Source: an uncultured Lachnospiraceae bacterium | GTDB taxonomy: Bacteria > Bacillota > Clostridia > Lachnospirales > Lachnospiraceae | Length of the DNA stretch: 40,116 bases | Assembly: GCA_910586025.1 (NCBI GenBank) | Contig: CAJUIO010000026.1 | Coordinates: forward strand, 1 to 40,116 | Reading direction: 5' to 3' | In this document: positions 1-7,674 of the stretch, piece after piece | How the letters are laid out: each line of letters opens with the position of its first letter | Numbering within the stretch: position 1 is the stretch's first letter | Made by a program: the position numbers and the translations under genes | Notes under the pieces: model-generated | What the model saw: only the letters and a program-made list of their open reading frames with translations | Told to the model about the DNA's origin: nothing | Databases searched by the model: none

Positions 1-2
1 GT

Positions 3-233
3 AAGTTCAACAATGCAGAGTATGATGCGGCTATGGAGTTATCCAGAACCACTCTTGATGCGGCTGAGCGTTCCGAGGCTCTTCATAAGGCAGAGGATAT
101 TCTGATGGAAGAGGCAGGATGTATTCCGGTTGCTTACTACAATGACTTCTGGTTACAGAGTGAGAAGATCACGGATTCCTGGCATTCACCTTACGGTTAC
201 TGGTACTTTATGTATGCAGATATCGCTGAATAA
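3..233 (+). CDS. Peptide ABC transporter substrate-binding protein, C-terminal end (partial)
   Basis: Only the last 76 codons are in the window; the reading frame is already open at the left edge and ends at TAA 231-233. The tail contains an A-E-D-I-L-M-E-E-A-G-C-I-P-V-A-Y-Y-N stretch followed by an aromatic-rich end (Y-G-Y-W-Y-F). This is characteristic of the C-terminal lobe of OppA/DppA-type (SBP family 5) extracellular peptide-binding lipoproteins, which deliver oligopeptides to an Opp/Dpp ABC permease. No Opp permease genes follow, and a terminator lies just downstream, so this is the last gene of its unit. The ligand cannot be judged from this fragment. Confidence 0.75.
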   Translation, partial: KFNNAEYDAAMELSRTTLDAAERSEALHKAEDILMEEAGCIPVAYYNDFWLQSEKITDSWHSPYGYWYFMYADIAE

Positions 234-271
234 GTGAGGGAATCAGATAAGTGATATAAAATGTGCTTTTG

Positions 272-312
272 AGGCAGGTTCAGGTATCATACTTGAATCT
301 GCCTTATTTTTT
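272..312 (+). terminator. Rho-independent terminator after the peptide-binding protein
   Basis: AGGCAGGTTCA (272-282) can pair with TGAATCTGCCT (294-304), one G-U pair included, across a short loop. The run TTATTTTTT follows directly. This is the normal geometry of an intrinsic terminator. Confidence 0.85.
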
Positions 313-322
313 GCAAAAATTC

Positions 323-351
323 TTTAAAACTATGGAATATTATGCTACAAT
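323..351 (+). promoter_or_regulatory. Candidate sigma-A promoter for the deacetylase gene
   Basis: TTTAAA (323-328) and TACAAT (346-351) are separated by 17 bases. They lie 32 bases before the deacetylase start and just after the upstream terminator. The -10 is good; the -35 is a partial match. Confidence 0.5.
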
Positions 352-382
352 GGATACAAATCGTGTGAAGGAGTAGATTCTC

Positions 383-1330
383 ATGGAAGAAACGTCTTCC
401 CGGAGAGAAAGAGTTAATCGTCTGAAAAGAGCAATACTGGCCATAGCGGCAGTGGCTGTCATGGTACCCACAGTGGTTTGCGTTATTTTCGGATTGCGGA
501 CTTTGGAGTTATCCGGAAAAGTGAAGGATTTGGAGGAACAGCTTTTTGCGGAGAAAAGCAGGAATGCGGAGGCATCCGGGGTGTATACGATGGCCGAGGT
601 CAGGGAATCGTCCAGGGATCCTGAGGCGGAGCGTATGACGGAACAGCGCAGGCGAATGGAGGAGGCGGAAGAATACGAGAAAAAGGTGTATCTTACCTTT
701 GACGACGGGCCAAGCAGTAATACGGATGCGATTCTTGATATTTTAAGGGAATATGATGTCAAAGCTACTTTTTTTGTGGTGGGAAAAACAGATGAAAGGT
801 CAAAAGCGGCTTATCAGAGAATCGTGGCCGAAGGACATACTCTCGCCATGCACTCCTACAGCCATAATTACAGTGAAGTTTATGCGTCAAAGGAAAGCTT
901 TATAAACGATCTGACTTCTCTGCAGGAATACCTGTACGAGGTTACGGGAGTGTGGCCCAGATTTTATCGGTTTCCGGGGGGCAGCTCCAATGTGGTCAGT
1001 CAGGTGGATATACAGGAACTGATCGGCTGGCTGGAGGAGAATGGTATTACTTATTTTGACTGGAATACAGCGTCGGGAGATGCGGTGAGCGAAGAGCTTT
1101 CCAGCGAGACGATAGTCAATAACTGTCTTGCGAATCTGGACAGCCAGCGCAGGTGCATGATACTGATGCATGACGCACAGGAAAAGCAGACTACGGTGGA
1201 AGCGCTTCCTGAAATAATTTCCAGGGTCAGGCGAAGGGGCGATGCCTACTTCCTTTCCATTACAGATGATACGGTGCCGATACAGCATTTACTAAAATCT
1301 CATACTAAAGAGGATAGTACAGCAAACTGA
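383..1330 (+). CDS. Membrane-anchored polysaccharide deacetylase (NodB domain, CE4)
   Basis: The 315-residue protein has an N-terminal hydrophobic anchor (about residues 13-36), a charged, probably coiled linker (about 40-95) and a NodB-type deacetylase domain. Seen motifs are T-F-D-D-G-P (D107, D108), H-S-Y-S-H (H157 and H161, the metal-binding pair), R-F-P-G-G-S, D-W-N-T and L-M-H-D (H263). These match the five CE4 family motifs, so a metal-dependent de-N-acetylase acting outside the membrane on peptidoglycan or another amino-sugar polymer is likely. The start ATG has AAGGAG upstream. It precedes a bactofilin gene by a short gap, suggesting an envelope role. The exact substrate is not shown by the sequence. 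Confidence 0.93.
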   Translation: MEETSSRRERVNRLKRAILAIAAVAVMVPTVVCVIFGLRTLELSGKVKDLEEQLFAEKSRNAEASGVYTMAEVRESSRDPEAERMTEQRRRMEEAEEYEKKVYLTFDDGPSSNTDAILDILREYDVKATFFVVGKTDERSKAAYQRIVAEGHTLAMHSYSHNYSEVYASKESFINDLTSLQEYLYEVTGVWPRFYRFPGGSSNVVSQVDIQELIGWLEENGITYFDWNTASGDAVSEELSSETIVNNCLANLDSQRRCMILMHDAQEKQTTVEALPEIISRVRRRGDAYFLSITDDTVPIQHLLKSHTKEDSTAN

Positions 1331-1358
1331 TAATGATTAAGGATGGAGGGCTTTGGAA

Positions 1359-2156
1359 ATGGGATTTTTTTCTGATTTGAGAGATGATCTGTCACAGGCG
1401 GTCAATGAGCTGATGCCGGGTGAGGAGACAAAAAAGCAGGCGGCGGAGGATAAGTATCCGTCCGGAAAATCATCGGGAATGGCGGTGAACGGCCGGGTGG
1501 ATGCATCAGAGGAGGAAAGAGACGGCGGCTATGATGCAGATCTCAGCAGGATGCTTGAGCAGATGGACGAAATAGAGGTTCCCGAGATTGTGGAAGAGAT
1601 GCCGGCTCCTCCGGCTGCGCAGAAGGAAGAAGAGGAAAAAGAAGTGAAAGAGATAAGGGAGGAGACGAGGGGCAGGGCGCTTGAAATCGTGTCCGAGGGA
1701 GAGGTTGCCGTTCTGACGGGCAATACGGTTATCAACGGAAACATTGCGGCCAAGGAGGATCTTGAGGTAAGAGGAAGCATTGTTGGTAATGTGGAGGCCT
1801 CCGGAAGGCTGACTGTCAGCGGAGCGATCAAAGGAGACTCCAAGGCGGCGGAGATCAGCGTGGACGGCGCAAGAATTGACGGTGAGCTGCGCAGCAGCGG
1901 AAAAATAAAAGTCGGACCAAGCTCGGTGATTATCGGAAATATTTTTGCGGAAAGCGGTATGATCGCGGGAGCCGTGAGGGGGGATATTGACGTGAAGGAA
2001 TCCCTGATGCTGGGTTCCTCGGCCGTGGTTTTGGGCAATATCAAGTCAAAATCACTGCAGATTAACAAGGGTGCGATATTGGAGGGGATGTGCTCCCAGT
2101 GTTATTCGGAGGTGAATCCTTCCTCCTTTTTTGAAGAAGATATGGAAGAAAAATAG
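1359..2156 (+). CDS. Bactofilin family cytoskeletal protein
   Basis: This is about 265 residues. The N-terminal 100 residues are charged and low complexity (Glu/Lys/Pro-rich). From about residue 108 there is a repetitive pattern of short Val/Ile/Gly stretches (V-I-N-G-N-I, L-E-V-R-G-S-I-V-G-N-V, V-S-G-A-I-K-G-D) typical of the right-handed beta-helix core of bactofilins (DUF583), which polymerise at the membrane as scaffolds. I chose ATG 1359 because GGAGGG at 1345-1350 is eight bases upstream; the TTG at 1353 is too close to it. Neighbours are a polysaccharide deacetylase and pyrH. Bactofilins elsewhere position peptidoglycan-modifying enzymes, so the pairing is suggestive, but the link here is inference. 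Confidence 0.9.
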   Translation: MGFFSDLRDDLSQAVNELMPGEETKKQAAEDKYPSGKSSGMAVNGRVDASEEERDGGYDADLSRMLEQMDEIEVPEIVEEMPAPPAAQKEEEEKEVKEIREETRGRALEIVSEGEVAVLTGNTVINGNIAAKEDLEVRGSIVGNVEASGRLTVSGAIKGDSKAAEISVDGARIDGELRSSGKIKVGPSSVIIGNIFAESGMIAGAVRGDIDVKESLMLGSSAVVLGNIKSKSLQINKGAILEGMCSQCYSEVNPSSFFEEDMEEK

Positions 2157-2168
2157 AAAGGTGGTCCT

Positions 2169-2864
2169 ATGCGGAGAATATTACTGAAGTTAAGCGGAGA
2201 GGCGCTGGCCGGAGAGAAGAAAACAGGCTTTGACGAGGAGACGGTAAAGGGAGTCGCTCTCCAGGTAAAGCAGCTTATGGATGAGGGAATCCAGGTTGGG
2301 ATTGTTACCGGAGGAGGAAACTTCTGGAGAGGCCGTACCAGCGAAAACATTGACAGGACTAAAGCTGATCAGATCGGTATGCTGGCTACGGTTATGAACT
2401 GCATCTATGTCTCGGAGATTTTCAGGAGCGTGGGTATGGAGACCGAGGTTTTAACTCCGTTCCAGTGCGGGGCTTTTACCAAGCTATTTTCCAAGGACCG
2501 GGCGAACAGATATTTTCAAAAAGGTATGGCTGTATTTTTTGCGGGCGGTACGGGACATCCTTACTTTTCCACGGACACCGGCGTGGTTCTGCGGGCCATT
2601 GAGGTGGAGGCGGATGTGATCCTTCTCGCAAAGTCGATTGACGGAGTTTACGATTCTGATCCCAAGATAAATCCGAATGCGAAGAAATATGACGAGCTCA
2701 CCATTGACGAGGTGGTGGCGCAGGATCTACAGGTTGTGGATATGACGGCGTCTATTCTGGCAAGGGACAACAAGATGCCTATGTGGGTGTTCGGATTGAA
2801 TGAGGAAAACAGCATTGTAAACACGGTAAAGGGTAATTTCAGCGGAACGAAAATTACAGTATAG
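2169..2864 (+). CDS. pyrH: UMP kinase
   Basis: UMP kinase makes UDP from UMP and ATP in pyrimidine nucleotide synthesis. The 231 residues begin with the nucleotide-binding L-K-L-S-G-E-A-L motif, followed by V-G-I-V-T-G-G-G-N-F-W-R-G (UMP/phosphate site) and a T-G-H-P-Y-F-S-T-D-T segment conserved in bacterial PyrH, which belongs to the amino acid kinase fold. Length is close to the usual 235-245. AAAGGTGG precedes the ATG. It is followed after 16 bases by frr, the standard bacterial order, though the usual rpsB-tsf pair is not upstream here. Confidence 0.98.
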   Translation: MRRILLKLSGEALAGEKKTGFDEETVKGVALQVKQLMDEGIQVGIVTGGGNFWRGRTSENIDRTKADQIGMLATVMNCIYVSEIFRSVGMETEVLTPFQCGAFTKLFSKDRANRYFQKGMAVFFAGGTGHPYFSTDTGVVLRAIEVEADVILLAKSIDGVYDSDPKINPNAKKYDELTIDEVVAQDLQVVDMTASILARDNKMPMWVFGLNEENSIVNTVKGNFSGTKITV

Positions 2865-2880
2865 GAGGAAACGGATAAAA

Positions 2881-3429
2881 ATGAATGAGAGACTGAAAGT
2901 TTACGAAGACAAAATGAAGAAGACCTGCGAGCACCTTTCCAGTGATTATCTTGGAATCAGGGCGGGCCGCGCAAACCCGCATGTTCTGGATAAGCTGAGG
3001 GTAAATTATTACGGGACCCCCACTCCGATTCAGCAGGTGGGCAACATTACCATTCCGGAAGCCAGAATGATTCAGATCGCACCCTGGGAGAAGTCTCTGA
3101 TCAAGGACATTGAGAAGGCGATTCTCGCTTCCGATATCGGAATTACACCTTCCAATGACGGTGCCGTGATCCGTCTGGTATTTCCGGAGCTTACGGAGGA
3201 GCGCAGAAAAGACCTGGTAAAGGAGGTCAAGAAGAAGGCGGAGGAGTGCAAGGTTGCGGTTCGGAATATCCGCAGAGACGGAAATGACGCTTTTAAGAAG
3301 ATTGCGAAGGAGATTTCCGAGGATGAGGTAAAGCAGCTTGAGGACGAGCTGCAGAAGATGACCGACAAGTTCATCAAGGACGTGGACAAGATGATGGAAG
3401 AGAAATCCAAGGAGATTCTCACGGTATAA
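2881..3429 (+). CDS. frr: Ribosome recycling factor
   Basis: RRF splits post-termination ribosomes together with EF-G. The 182-residue length is near the usual 185. Conserved features are visible: an early D-Y-L-G-I-R-A-G-R-A-N-P-H segment, I-A-P-W-E-K-S-L-I-K-D-I-E-K-A-I and the K-V-A-V-R-N-I-R-R-D-G-N-D signature, inside the two-domain helical-bundle pattern. AGGAGG lies ten bases before the ATG. It sits between pyrH and uppS, as in most Firmicutes, so it is probably cotranscribed with them. Confidence 0.98.
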   Translation: MNERLKVYEDKMKKTCEHLSSDYLGIRAGRANPHVLDKLRVNYYGTPTPIQQVGNITIPEARMIQIAPWEKSLIKDIEKAILASDIGITPSNDGAVIRLVFPELTEERRKDLVKEVKKKAEECKVAVRNIRRDGNDAFKKIAKEISEDEVKQLEDELQKMTDKFIKDVDKMMEEKSKEILTV

Positions 3430-3446
3430 GAATTATGAACAGAGGG

Positions 3447-3473
3447 AGGGGCAGGAGCGGCACTGCCCCTTTT
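3447..3473 (+). terminator. Weak hairpin between frr and uppS, possible attenuator
   Basis: AGGGGCAG (3447-3454) pairs perfectly with CTGCCCCT (3463-3470), followed by only three further T residues. It may lower read-through from pyrH-frr into the lipid genes, but the short T run makes it a weak terminator at best. Confidence 0.4.
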
Positions 3474-3501
3474 GTGTGTAGGAGGAGAAAGGAAAGTTAA
3501 G

Positions 3502-4224
3502 ATGGCGGAGAGCGAAAACAGGATGCCAAATCATGTGGCAATCATATTGGATGGAAACGGAAGGTGGGCCAAAAGCAAAGGAATGCCGAGAAATTACGGC
3601 CACGTACAGGGTGCCAAGACAGTGGAGGTCATCTGTGAGGAGGCTTACAGGATGGGAATTCAGTATCTGACCGTATATGCGTTCAGTACGGAAAACTGGA
3701 GAAGGCCTGAGGATGAGGTGGATGCGCTGATGAAGCTTCTCCGGAATTATATGAAAACCTGTCTGACTACGGCGAGGAAGAACCGGATGTGTGTCCGCGT
3801 AATCGGGGATAAAACGGGGCTGGATGCGGATATCAGGAAGAGAATTGCCGAGCTTGAGGAATCCACGAAGGATAACGACGGACTTCATTTCCAGATTGCT
3901 CTGAATTACGGCGGAAGGGATGAGATCATCCGCGCCGTAAGGAGAGCTGCCCTTGCGGTGAAGGAGGGAAAAATCATGGAGAGTGAAATTACAGAGCGGT
4001 ATTTTTCGGATATGCTGGATACGGCCGGCCTTCCGGAGCCGGATCTTCTCATTCGGACCTGCGGGGAACAGAGAATATCAAACTTTCTCCTCTGGCAGCT
4101 GGCTTATACGGAATTTTATTTTACGGATGTGGCATGGCCCGATTTTACCAGGGAAGAATTGTTAAAGGCGGTAGATGCATATAATCATAGAGACAGAAAG
4201 TATGGCCGCATCGAGGAGGGATAG
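3502..4224 (+). CDS. uppS: Isoprenyl transferase (undecaprenyl diphosphate synthase)
   Basis: It condenses isopentenyl diphosphate units in cis onto farnesyl diphosphate to give the C55 carrier lipid for wall synthesis. The 240-residue protein shows H-V-A-I-I-L-D-G-N-G-R-W-A (catalytic Asp about residue 17), F-S-T-E-N-W-R-R-P, and the C-terminal P-E-P-D-L-L-I-R-T-C-G-E-Q-R-I-S-N-F segment with the R-I-S-N-F substrate loop. I prefer ATG 3502, which follows GGAGGAGAAAGG; an upstream in-frame TTG at 3472 lies inside the preceding hairpin. It ends three bases before cdsA, so the two are tightly coupled. Confidence 0.97.
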   Translation: MAESENRMPNHVAIILDGNGRWAKSKGMPRNYGHVQGAKTVEVICEEAYRMGIQYLTVYAFSTENWRRPEDEVDALMKLLRNYMKTCLTTARKNRMCVRVIGDKTGLDADIRKRIAELEESTKDNDGLHFQIALNYGGRDEIIRAVRRAALAVKEGKIMESEITERYFSDMLDTAGLPEPDLLIRTCGEQRISNFLLWQLAYTEFYFTDVAWPDFTREELLKAVDAYNHRDRKYGRIEEG

Positions 4225-4227
4225 AGC

Positions 4228-5046
4228 ATGTTTATGACGAGACTGATAAGCAGCATAGTGCTTGTGATCCTGACTCTGGCTACCATTCTTACGGGCGGAT
4301 ATGTGCTTGCCGCCGTGCTTTTGTTTCTTGCCCTCTTGGGCTACAGAGAGCTGATGCAGGCCTGCGGGCTGGGGGAAAAGGGAAGAGTGAATGGTCTTGA
4401 GGCGGTTGGCTATGCGGGAATTGCCGTGTATTACATCCTCATGGTTTTTACCTCGAACCGGATCTGGCTGTTTATCGCCCTGCTTATGATATTGGCAGCG
4501 TTCATGTTTCTTTATGTATTTACTTATCCCAGATACCGGGCGGAGCAGGTGATGTGTTCCTTTTTCCATGTGATATATGCGCCGGTGATGCTCTCCTGCA
4601 TCTATCTGGTGAGAAGCCTGCCGCTTGGAATTTATTCCGTTTGGATGATTTTCATCAGCTCCTGGATCTGCGATACCTGCGCTTACGCAGTGGGAATCCT
4701 GATCGGACGGCATAAAATGGTTCCCAGACTCAGTCCTAAGAAATCCATAGAGGGAGCGGTAGGAGGAGTTGCGGGCTCGGCGCTGGTTGGAGCTTTGTAC
4801 GGTTATTTTGTGGTGGAATCCATGATTACGGATCAGAAGGTGGCCTGGATTTTCGTATTAATCGGCGCTTTCGGTGCGGTGATTTCCCAGGTGGGAGATC
4901 TCACGGCCTCCGCAATTAAGAGAAATCATGATATTAAGGATTACGGGAAGCTGATTCCGGGACATGGCGGAGTGATGGACCGTTTTGACAGTGTGATCTT
5001 TACGGCCCCCATGATTTATCTGCTGGTGCTGGTTTTCATTAAATAG
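4228..5046 (+). CDS. cdsA: Phosphatidate cytidylyltransferase
   Basis: It makes CDP-diacylglycerol from phosphatidate and CTP, the branch point to all phospholipids. The 272-residue protein is highly hydrophobic throughout (about seven to eight membrane segments). Near its end it carries the family signature: S-P-K-K-S-I-E-G-A-V-G-G, G-D-L-T-A-S-A-I-K-R and K-D-Y-G-K-L-I-P-G-H-G-G-V-M-D-R-F-D-S. GAGGAGGG lies just upstream of the ATG. It is followed after a very short gap by dxr. Confidence 0.97.
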   Translation: MFMTRLISSIVLVILTLATILTGGYVLAAVLLFLALLGYRELMQACGLGEKGRVNGLEAVGYAGIAVYYILMVFTSNRIWLFIALLMILAAFMFLYVFTYPRYRAEQVMCSFFHVIYAPVMLSCIYLVRSLPLGIYSVWMIFISSWICDTCAYAVGILIGRHKMVPRLSPKKSIEGAVGGVAGSALVGALYGYFVVESMITDQKVAWIFVLIGAFGAVISQVGDLTASAIKRNHDIKDYGKLIPGHGGVMDRFDSVIFTAPMIYLLVLVFIK

Positions 5047-5060
5047 AAATGGAGAATACT

Positions 5061-6206
5061 ATGAAGAGAGTTGGAATACTGGGTTCTACCGGTTCCATAG
5101 GAACTCAGACACTGGAAGTCGTGCGCGGTAATTCGGATCTTAAGGTGGTGGCGTTGGCGGCTGGAAGTAATGTTGACCTGATGGAGAAGCAGATCCGCGA
5201 ATTTCGCCCTGTACTTTGCGTTATGTGGGAGGAAGCGGCGGCACGTGACCTGAAAGAGAGAGTCTCGGATCTTTCCGTGAAGGTTCTGTCCGGAATGGAC
5301 GGCCTTGTTTCCATGGCGGTTCTGGCCAAGATGGAGGTTTTAGTTACGGCAGTTGTGGGCATGATAGGTATCAGGCCGACGATTGCGGCTATCGAGGCGG
5401 GGAAGACCATCGCGCTTGCGAATAAAGAAACTCTTGTGACGGCGGGGCATCTGATTATGCCAATGGCTGCCAGGAGCGGAATCCCCATTCTTCCGGTGGA
5501 CAGCGAGCACAGCGCAATTTTTCAGTCCATGAACGGGGAGATCAAAAGCAGGGCGGACAAAATTCTCCTCACGGCTTCCGGGGGGCCTTTCCGGGGAAGA
5601 AAAAAGGAGGAGCTTGGCGACATCACGGTGGAGGATGCCCTAAAGCACCCTAACTGGTCCATGGGGCGCAAGATCACGGTGGACAGTGCCACTCTTGTAA
5701 ATAAGGGGCTTGAGGTGATCGAGGCCAGGTGGCTCTTTGGCATGAAGCCGGAAAAGATACAGGTGATCGTGCATCCTCAGAGCATCATTCATTCTATGGT
5801 TGAGTATGAGGACGGGGCGGTTATGGCGCAGCTTGGCGTTCCGGATATGAAGCTTCCCATCCAGTATGCGCTCTTTTATCCGGACCGCAGGCCCATGGAG
5901 GGAGAGAGGATTGATTTTTACAGTCTGGGCTCTCTCACCTTTGAGAGACCGGATACGGAGACCTTCCGGGGATTGCGGCTGGCCTACGATGCGCTCGGTG
6001 CGGGAGGCAGCATGCCCACGGTGTTTAATGCGGCCAATGAGAAAGCCGTTAAGCTGTTTCTGGAACGGAAGATCAGATTTCTGGAGATCTATGATCTGAT
6101 TCAGGGTGCCATGGAAAACCATAAGGTTGTTTCCTATCCCTCTGTGGAGGAAATACTGGAGGCGGAAGCGGGCACTTATGAGTATATTGATACTCTTTAT
6201 CGTTAA
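5061..6206 (+). CDS. dxr: 1-deoxy-D-xylulose 5-phosphate reductoisomerase
   Basis: This is the committed step of the MEP isoprenoid pathway, converting DXP to MEP with NADPH. The N-terminus has the nucleotide-binding G-S-T-G-S-I-G-T motif. Further on are the metal/substrate residues in D-S-E-H-S-A-I-F-Q and the S-A-T-L-V-N-K-G-L-E-V-I-E-A and H-P-Q-S-I-I-H-S-M-V-E blocks. I chose ATG 5061 because GGAGAA at 5051-5056 is correctly placed for it; the ATG at 5049 overlaps that site and lacks one of its own. The 381-residue length fits the family. It works upstream of ispG, found later in the window. Confidence 0.97.
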   Translation: MKRVGILGSTGSIGTQTLEVVRGNSDLKVVALAAGSNVDLMEKQIREFRPVLCVMWEEAAARDLKERVSDLSVKVLSGMDGLVSMAVLAKMEVLVTAVVGMIGIRPTIAAIEAGKTIALANKETLVTAGHLIMPMAARSGIPILPVDSEHSAIFQSMNGEIKSRADKILLTASGGPFRGRKKEELGDITVEDALKHPNWSMGRKITVDSATLVNKGLEVIEARWLFGMKPEKIQVIVHPQSIIHSMVEYEDGAVMAQLGVPDMKLPIQYALFYPDRRPMEGERIDFYSLGSLTFERPDTETFRGLRLAYDALGAGGSMPTVFNAANEKAVKLFLERKIRFLEIYDLIQGAMENHKVVSYPSVEEILEAEAGTYEYIDTLYR

Positions 6207-6224
6207 GTATGGGAGGTTCTGGTT

Positions 6225-7277
6225 TTGGCAGTATCTATTATCTTGTTTATCATAATATTTTGCGTGGTTGTGATTTCCCACGAGCTGGGGCATTTTCTTC
6301 TGGCAAAGAAGAACGGAATCAGGGTGGTGGAATTCTTTATAGGAATGGGCCCCAGTCTTTTTTCCTTTACGAGAGGGGATACCAAGTACTCCATAAAGCT
6401 TTTTCCCATAGGAGGAGCCTGTGTTTTTGAGGGGGAGGACGGCCTGGAGACGGAAAAGGGCGAGCTGTCGGAGGGAGCCTTTCCCAAGGCACCGGTGTGG
6501 GCGAGAGTAGCCACGATTTTTGCCGGCCCCTTCTTTAACTTCGTGCTGGCCTTTGTGATGGCGGTGATACTTGTCTGGGCCTGCGGAGTGTCTCTTCCGG
6601 TGATTCAAAGTGTTTCAGAGGGGAGCGGCGCTATGGAAGCGGGACTTTTGGAGGGAGATATCATCCGGCGGATGAACGGAAGCAGTGTGAATCTGCAGGA
6701 TCAGGTATATTTTTTCTCCGTGGTCAACCGGGGCGAGCCCATACATCTCGTCTGCGAGAGAGACGGAGAGAGATTTTCCGCCACGGTATATCCGAAGTTC
6801 AGCGAGGCGGACGGACGGTATTATATGGGGATTACCAGCGGTCAGTTTCTTGACTGTAATGTTCTCCAGACCTTCAAATACGCATTTCACACCATGGAGT
6901 ATATGGTTCAGGCCACGGTGAAGAGTCTCTCCATGCTGGTTGGCGGTCAGCTCACCAGGAATGACGTGTCGGGACCTGTCGGAATTGTGAAGGCGGTGGA
7001 TGACACATATGACGTTGCTAAAACCTATGGGGTATCCAGCGTGGTTTTGTCCATGATCAATTTTGTGCTTCTGCTGTCAGTCAACCTGGGAATCATCAAT
7101 TTACTGCCTCTTCCGGCCCTTGACGGCGGGCGTTTGGTATTTTTGCTGATAGAGGCGGTGCGCGGAAAGCCCGTGCCTCCGGAAAAGGAAGGAATGGTGC
7201 ATTTAGGCGGTATGATGGCACTCATGGTGCTCATGGTTCTGGTATTCATCAATGATATTTCGAAGTTTTTTAAATAA
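6225..7277 (+). CDS. rseP: RseP-type site-2 intramembrane metalloprotease
   Basis: This zinc protease cleaves membrane proteins such as anti-sigma factors or signal peptides within the bilayer. Residues 4-25 form a membrane helix containing H-E-L-G-H (H19, E20, H23). A PDZ-like domain spans about residues 115-190. A C-terminal helix carries N-L-L-P-L-P-A-L-D-G-G-R, which supplies the third zinc ligand (the Asp). The start is TTG 6225 with GGGAGG eight bases upstream; there is no suitable ATG near it. The 350-residue length is normal. It is the last gene of the pyrH-to-rseP run, followed by a long hairpin terminator. The substrate is unknown. Confidence 0.95.
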   Translation: MAVSIILFIIIFCVVVISHELGHFLLAKKNGIRVVEFFIGMGPSLFSFTRGDTKYSIKLFPIGGACVFEGEDGLETEKGELSEGAFPKAPVWARVATIFAGPFFNFVLAFVMAVILVWACGVSLPVIQSVSEGSGAMEAGLLEGDIIRRMNGSSVNLQDQVYFFSVVNRGEPIHLVCERDGERFSATVYPKFSEADGRYYMGITSGQFLDCNVLQTFKYAFHTMEYMVQATVKSLSMLVGGQLTRNDVSGPVGIVKAVDDTYDVAKTYGVSSVVLSMINFVLLLSVNLGIINLLPLPALDGGRLVFLLIEAVRGKPVPPEKEGMVHLGGMMALMVLMVLVFINDISKFFK

Positions 7278-7290
7278 GTAAAGGTACATT

Positions 7291-7358
7291 AAAAAGAATC
7301 CTATACAAAATTACCGAAAATACAGCTTTGGTAATTTTGTATAATGGATTCTTTTTTT
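7291..7358 (+). terminator. Long hairpin terminator after rseP
   Basis: The left arm 7291-7315 pairs with 7330-7356 over about 25 base pairs; the only irregularity is a two-base AT bulge. The arm core is CCTATACAAAATTACC and its complement, and the 3' side ends in a seven-base T run. The stem starts with five A residues, so it could also work for transcripts on the opposite strand. It is unusually long for a simple terminator. Confidence 0.85.
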
Positions 7359-7367
7359 AGTTTATTC

Positions 7368-7373
7368 TATAAT
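7368..7373 (+). promoter_or_regulatory. Possible -10 box for the phosphatase-kinase unit
   Basis: A perfect TATAAT lies just after the terminator, with only a poor -35 match (TGGATT at 7345-7350) 17 bases upstream. If used, the transcript would start near 7380 and carry the palindrome-rich region as a leader. Confidence 0.35.
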
Positions 7374-7412
7374 GTTTTCAGAAGAAAATCTGACATGACA
7401 GTCTGGCTTCCT

Positions 7413-7633
7413 GCAGCGGATCGCTGCGATATTCAGTACATTTTACTATGAAAGCCCCGGACAGCGGCCATGTGGATGGGCGCGTTTACACGCACAGCCA
7501 CATGGCCATTGGACGGGCAAGGCGGTATGAGTAGGTAGGGCGATAGCCCGGAATACGAATACCGCGGCGATTTCAGGAGCACGAAGTGCGGAGCGATCGG
7601 CTTTCATGGGTGGCGGAGCGCCGCAAAGCGGCG
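7413..7633 (+). ncRNA. Palindrome-rich leader or dispersed repeat with multibranched fold
   Basis: This stretch between rseP and the phosphatase has no convincing ORF and contains nested perfect inverted repeats. GCAGCG/CGCTGC pairs 7413-7418 with 7422-7427. ATGAAAGCC 7448-7456 pairs with 7599-7607 as an outer closing helix. Inside it are GGCCATGTGG 7466-7475 with 7498-7507 (containing GCGT/ACGC 7482-7485 and 7490-7493), GCGGTAT 7522-7528 with 7559-7565 (containing GGGC/GCCC 7538-7541 and 7546-7549), and GCAC/GTGC 7579-7582 with 7586-7589. A final CGCCGC/GCGGCG hairpin spans 7619-7633. I do not recognise a known riboswitch. It may be a structured RNA leader or a repeat-family member. Confidence 0.5.
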
Positions 7634-7674
7634 TATGAATGTTAAAAAAACATAAGGTTGAAAGGGGGAATCAG

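Noticed and set aside
7522..7565. T-box or other known riboswitch in the structured region
   Set aside because: An ACCGCGG stretch is present, but there is no T-box bulge partner or specifier loop, and the downstream genes are not aminoacylation or amino acid genes.
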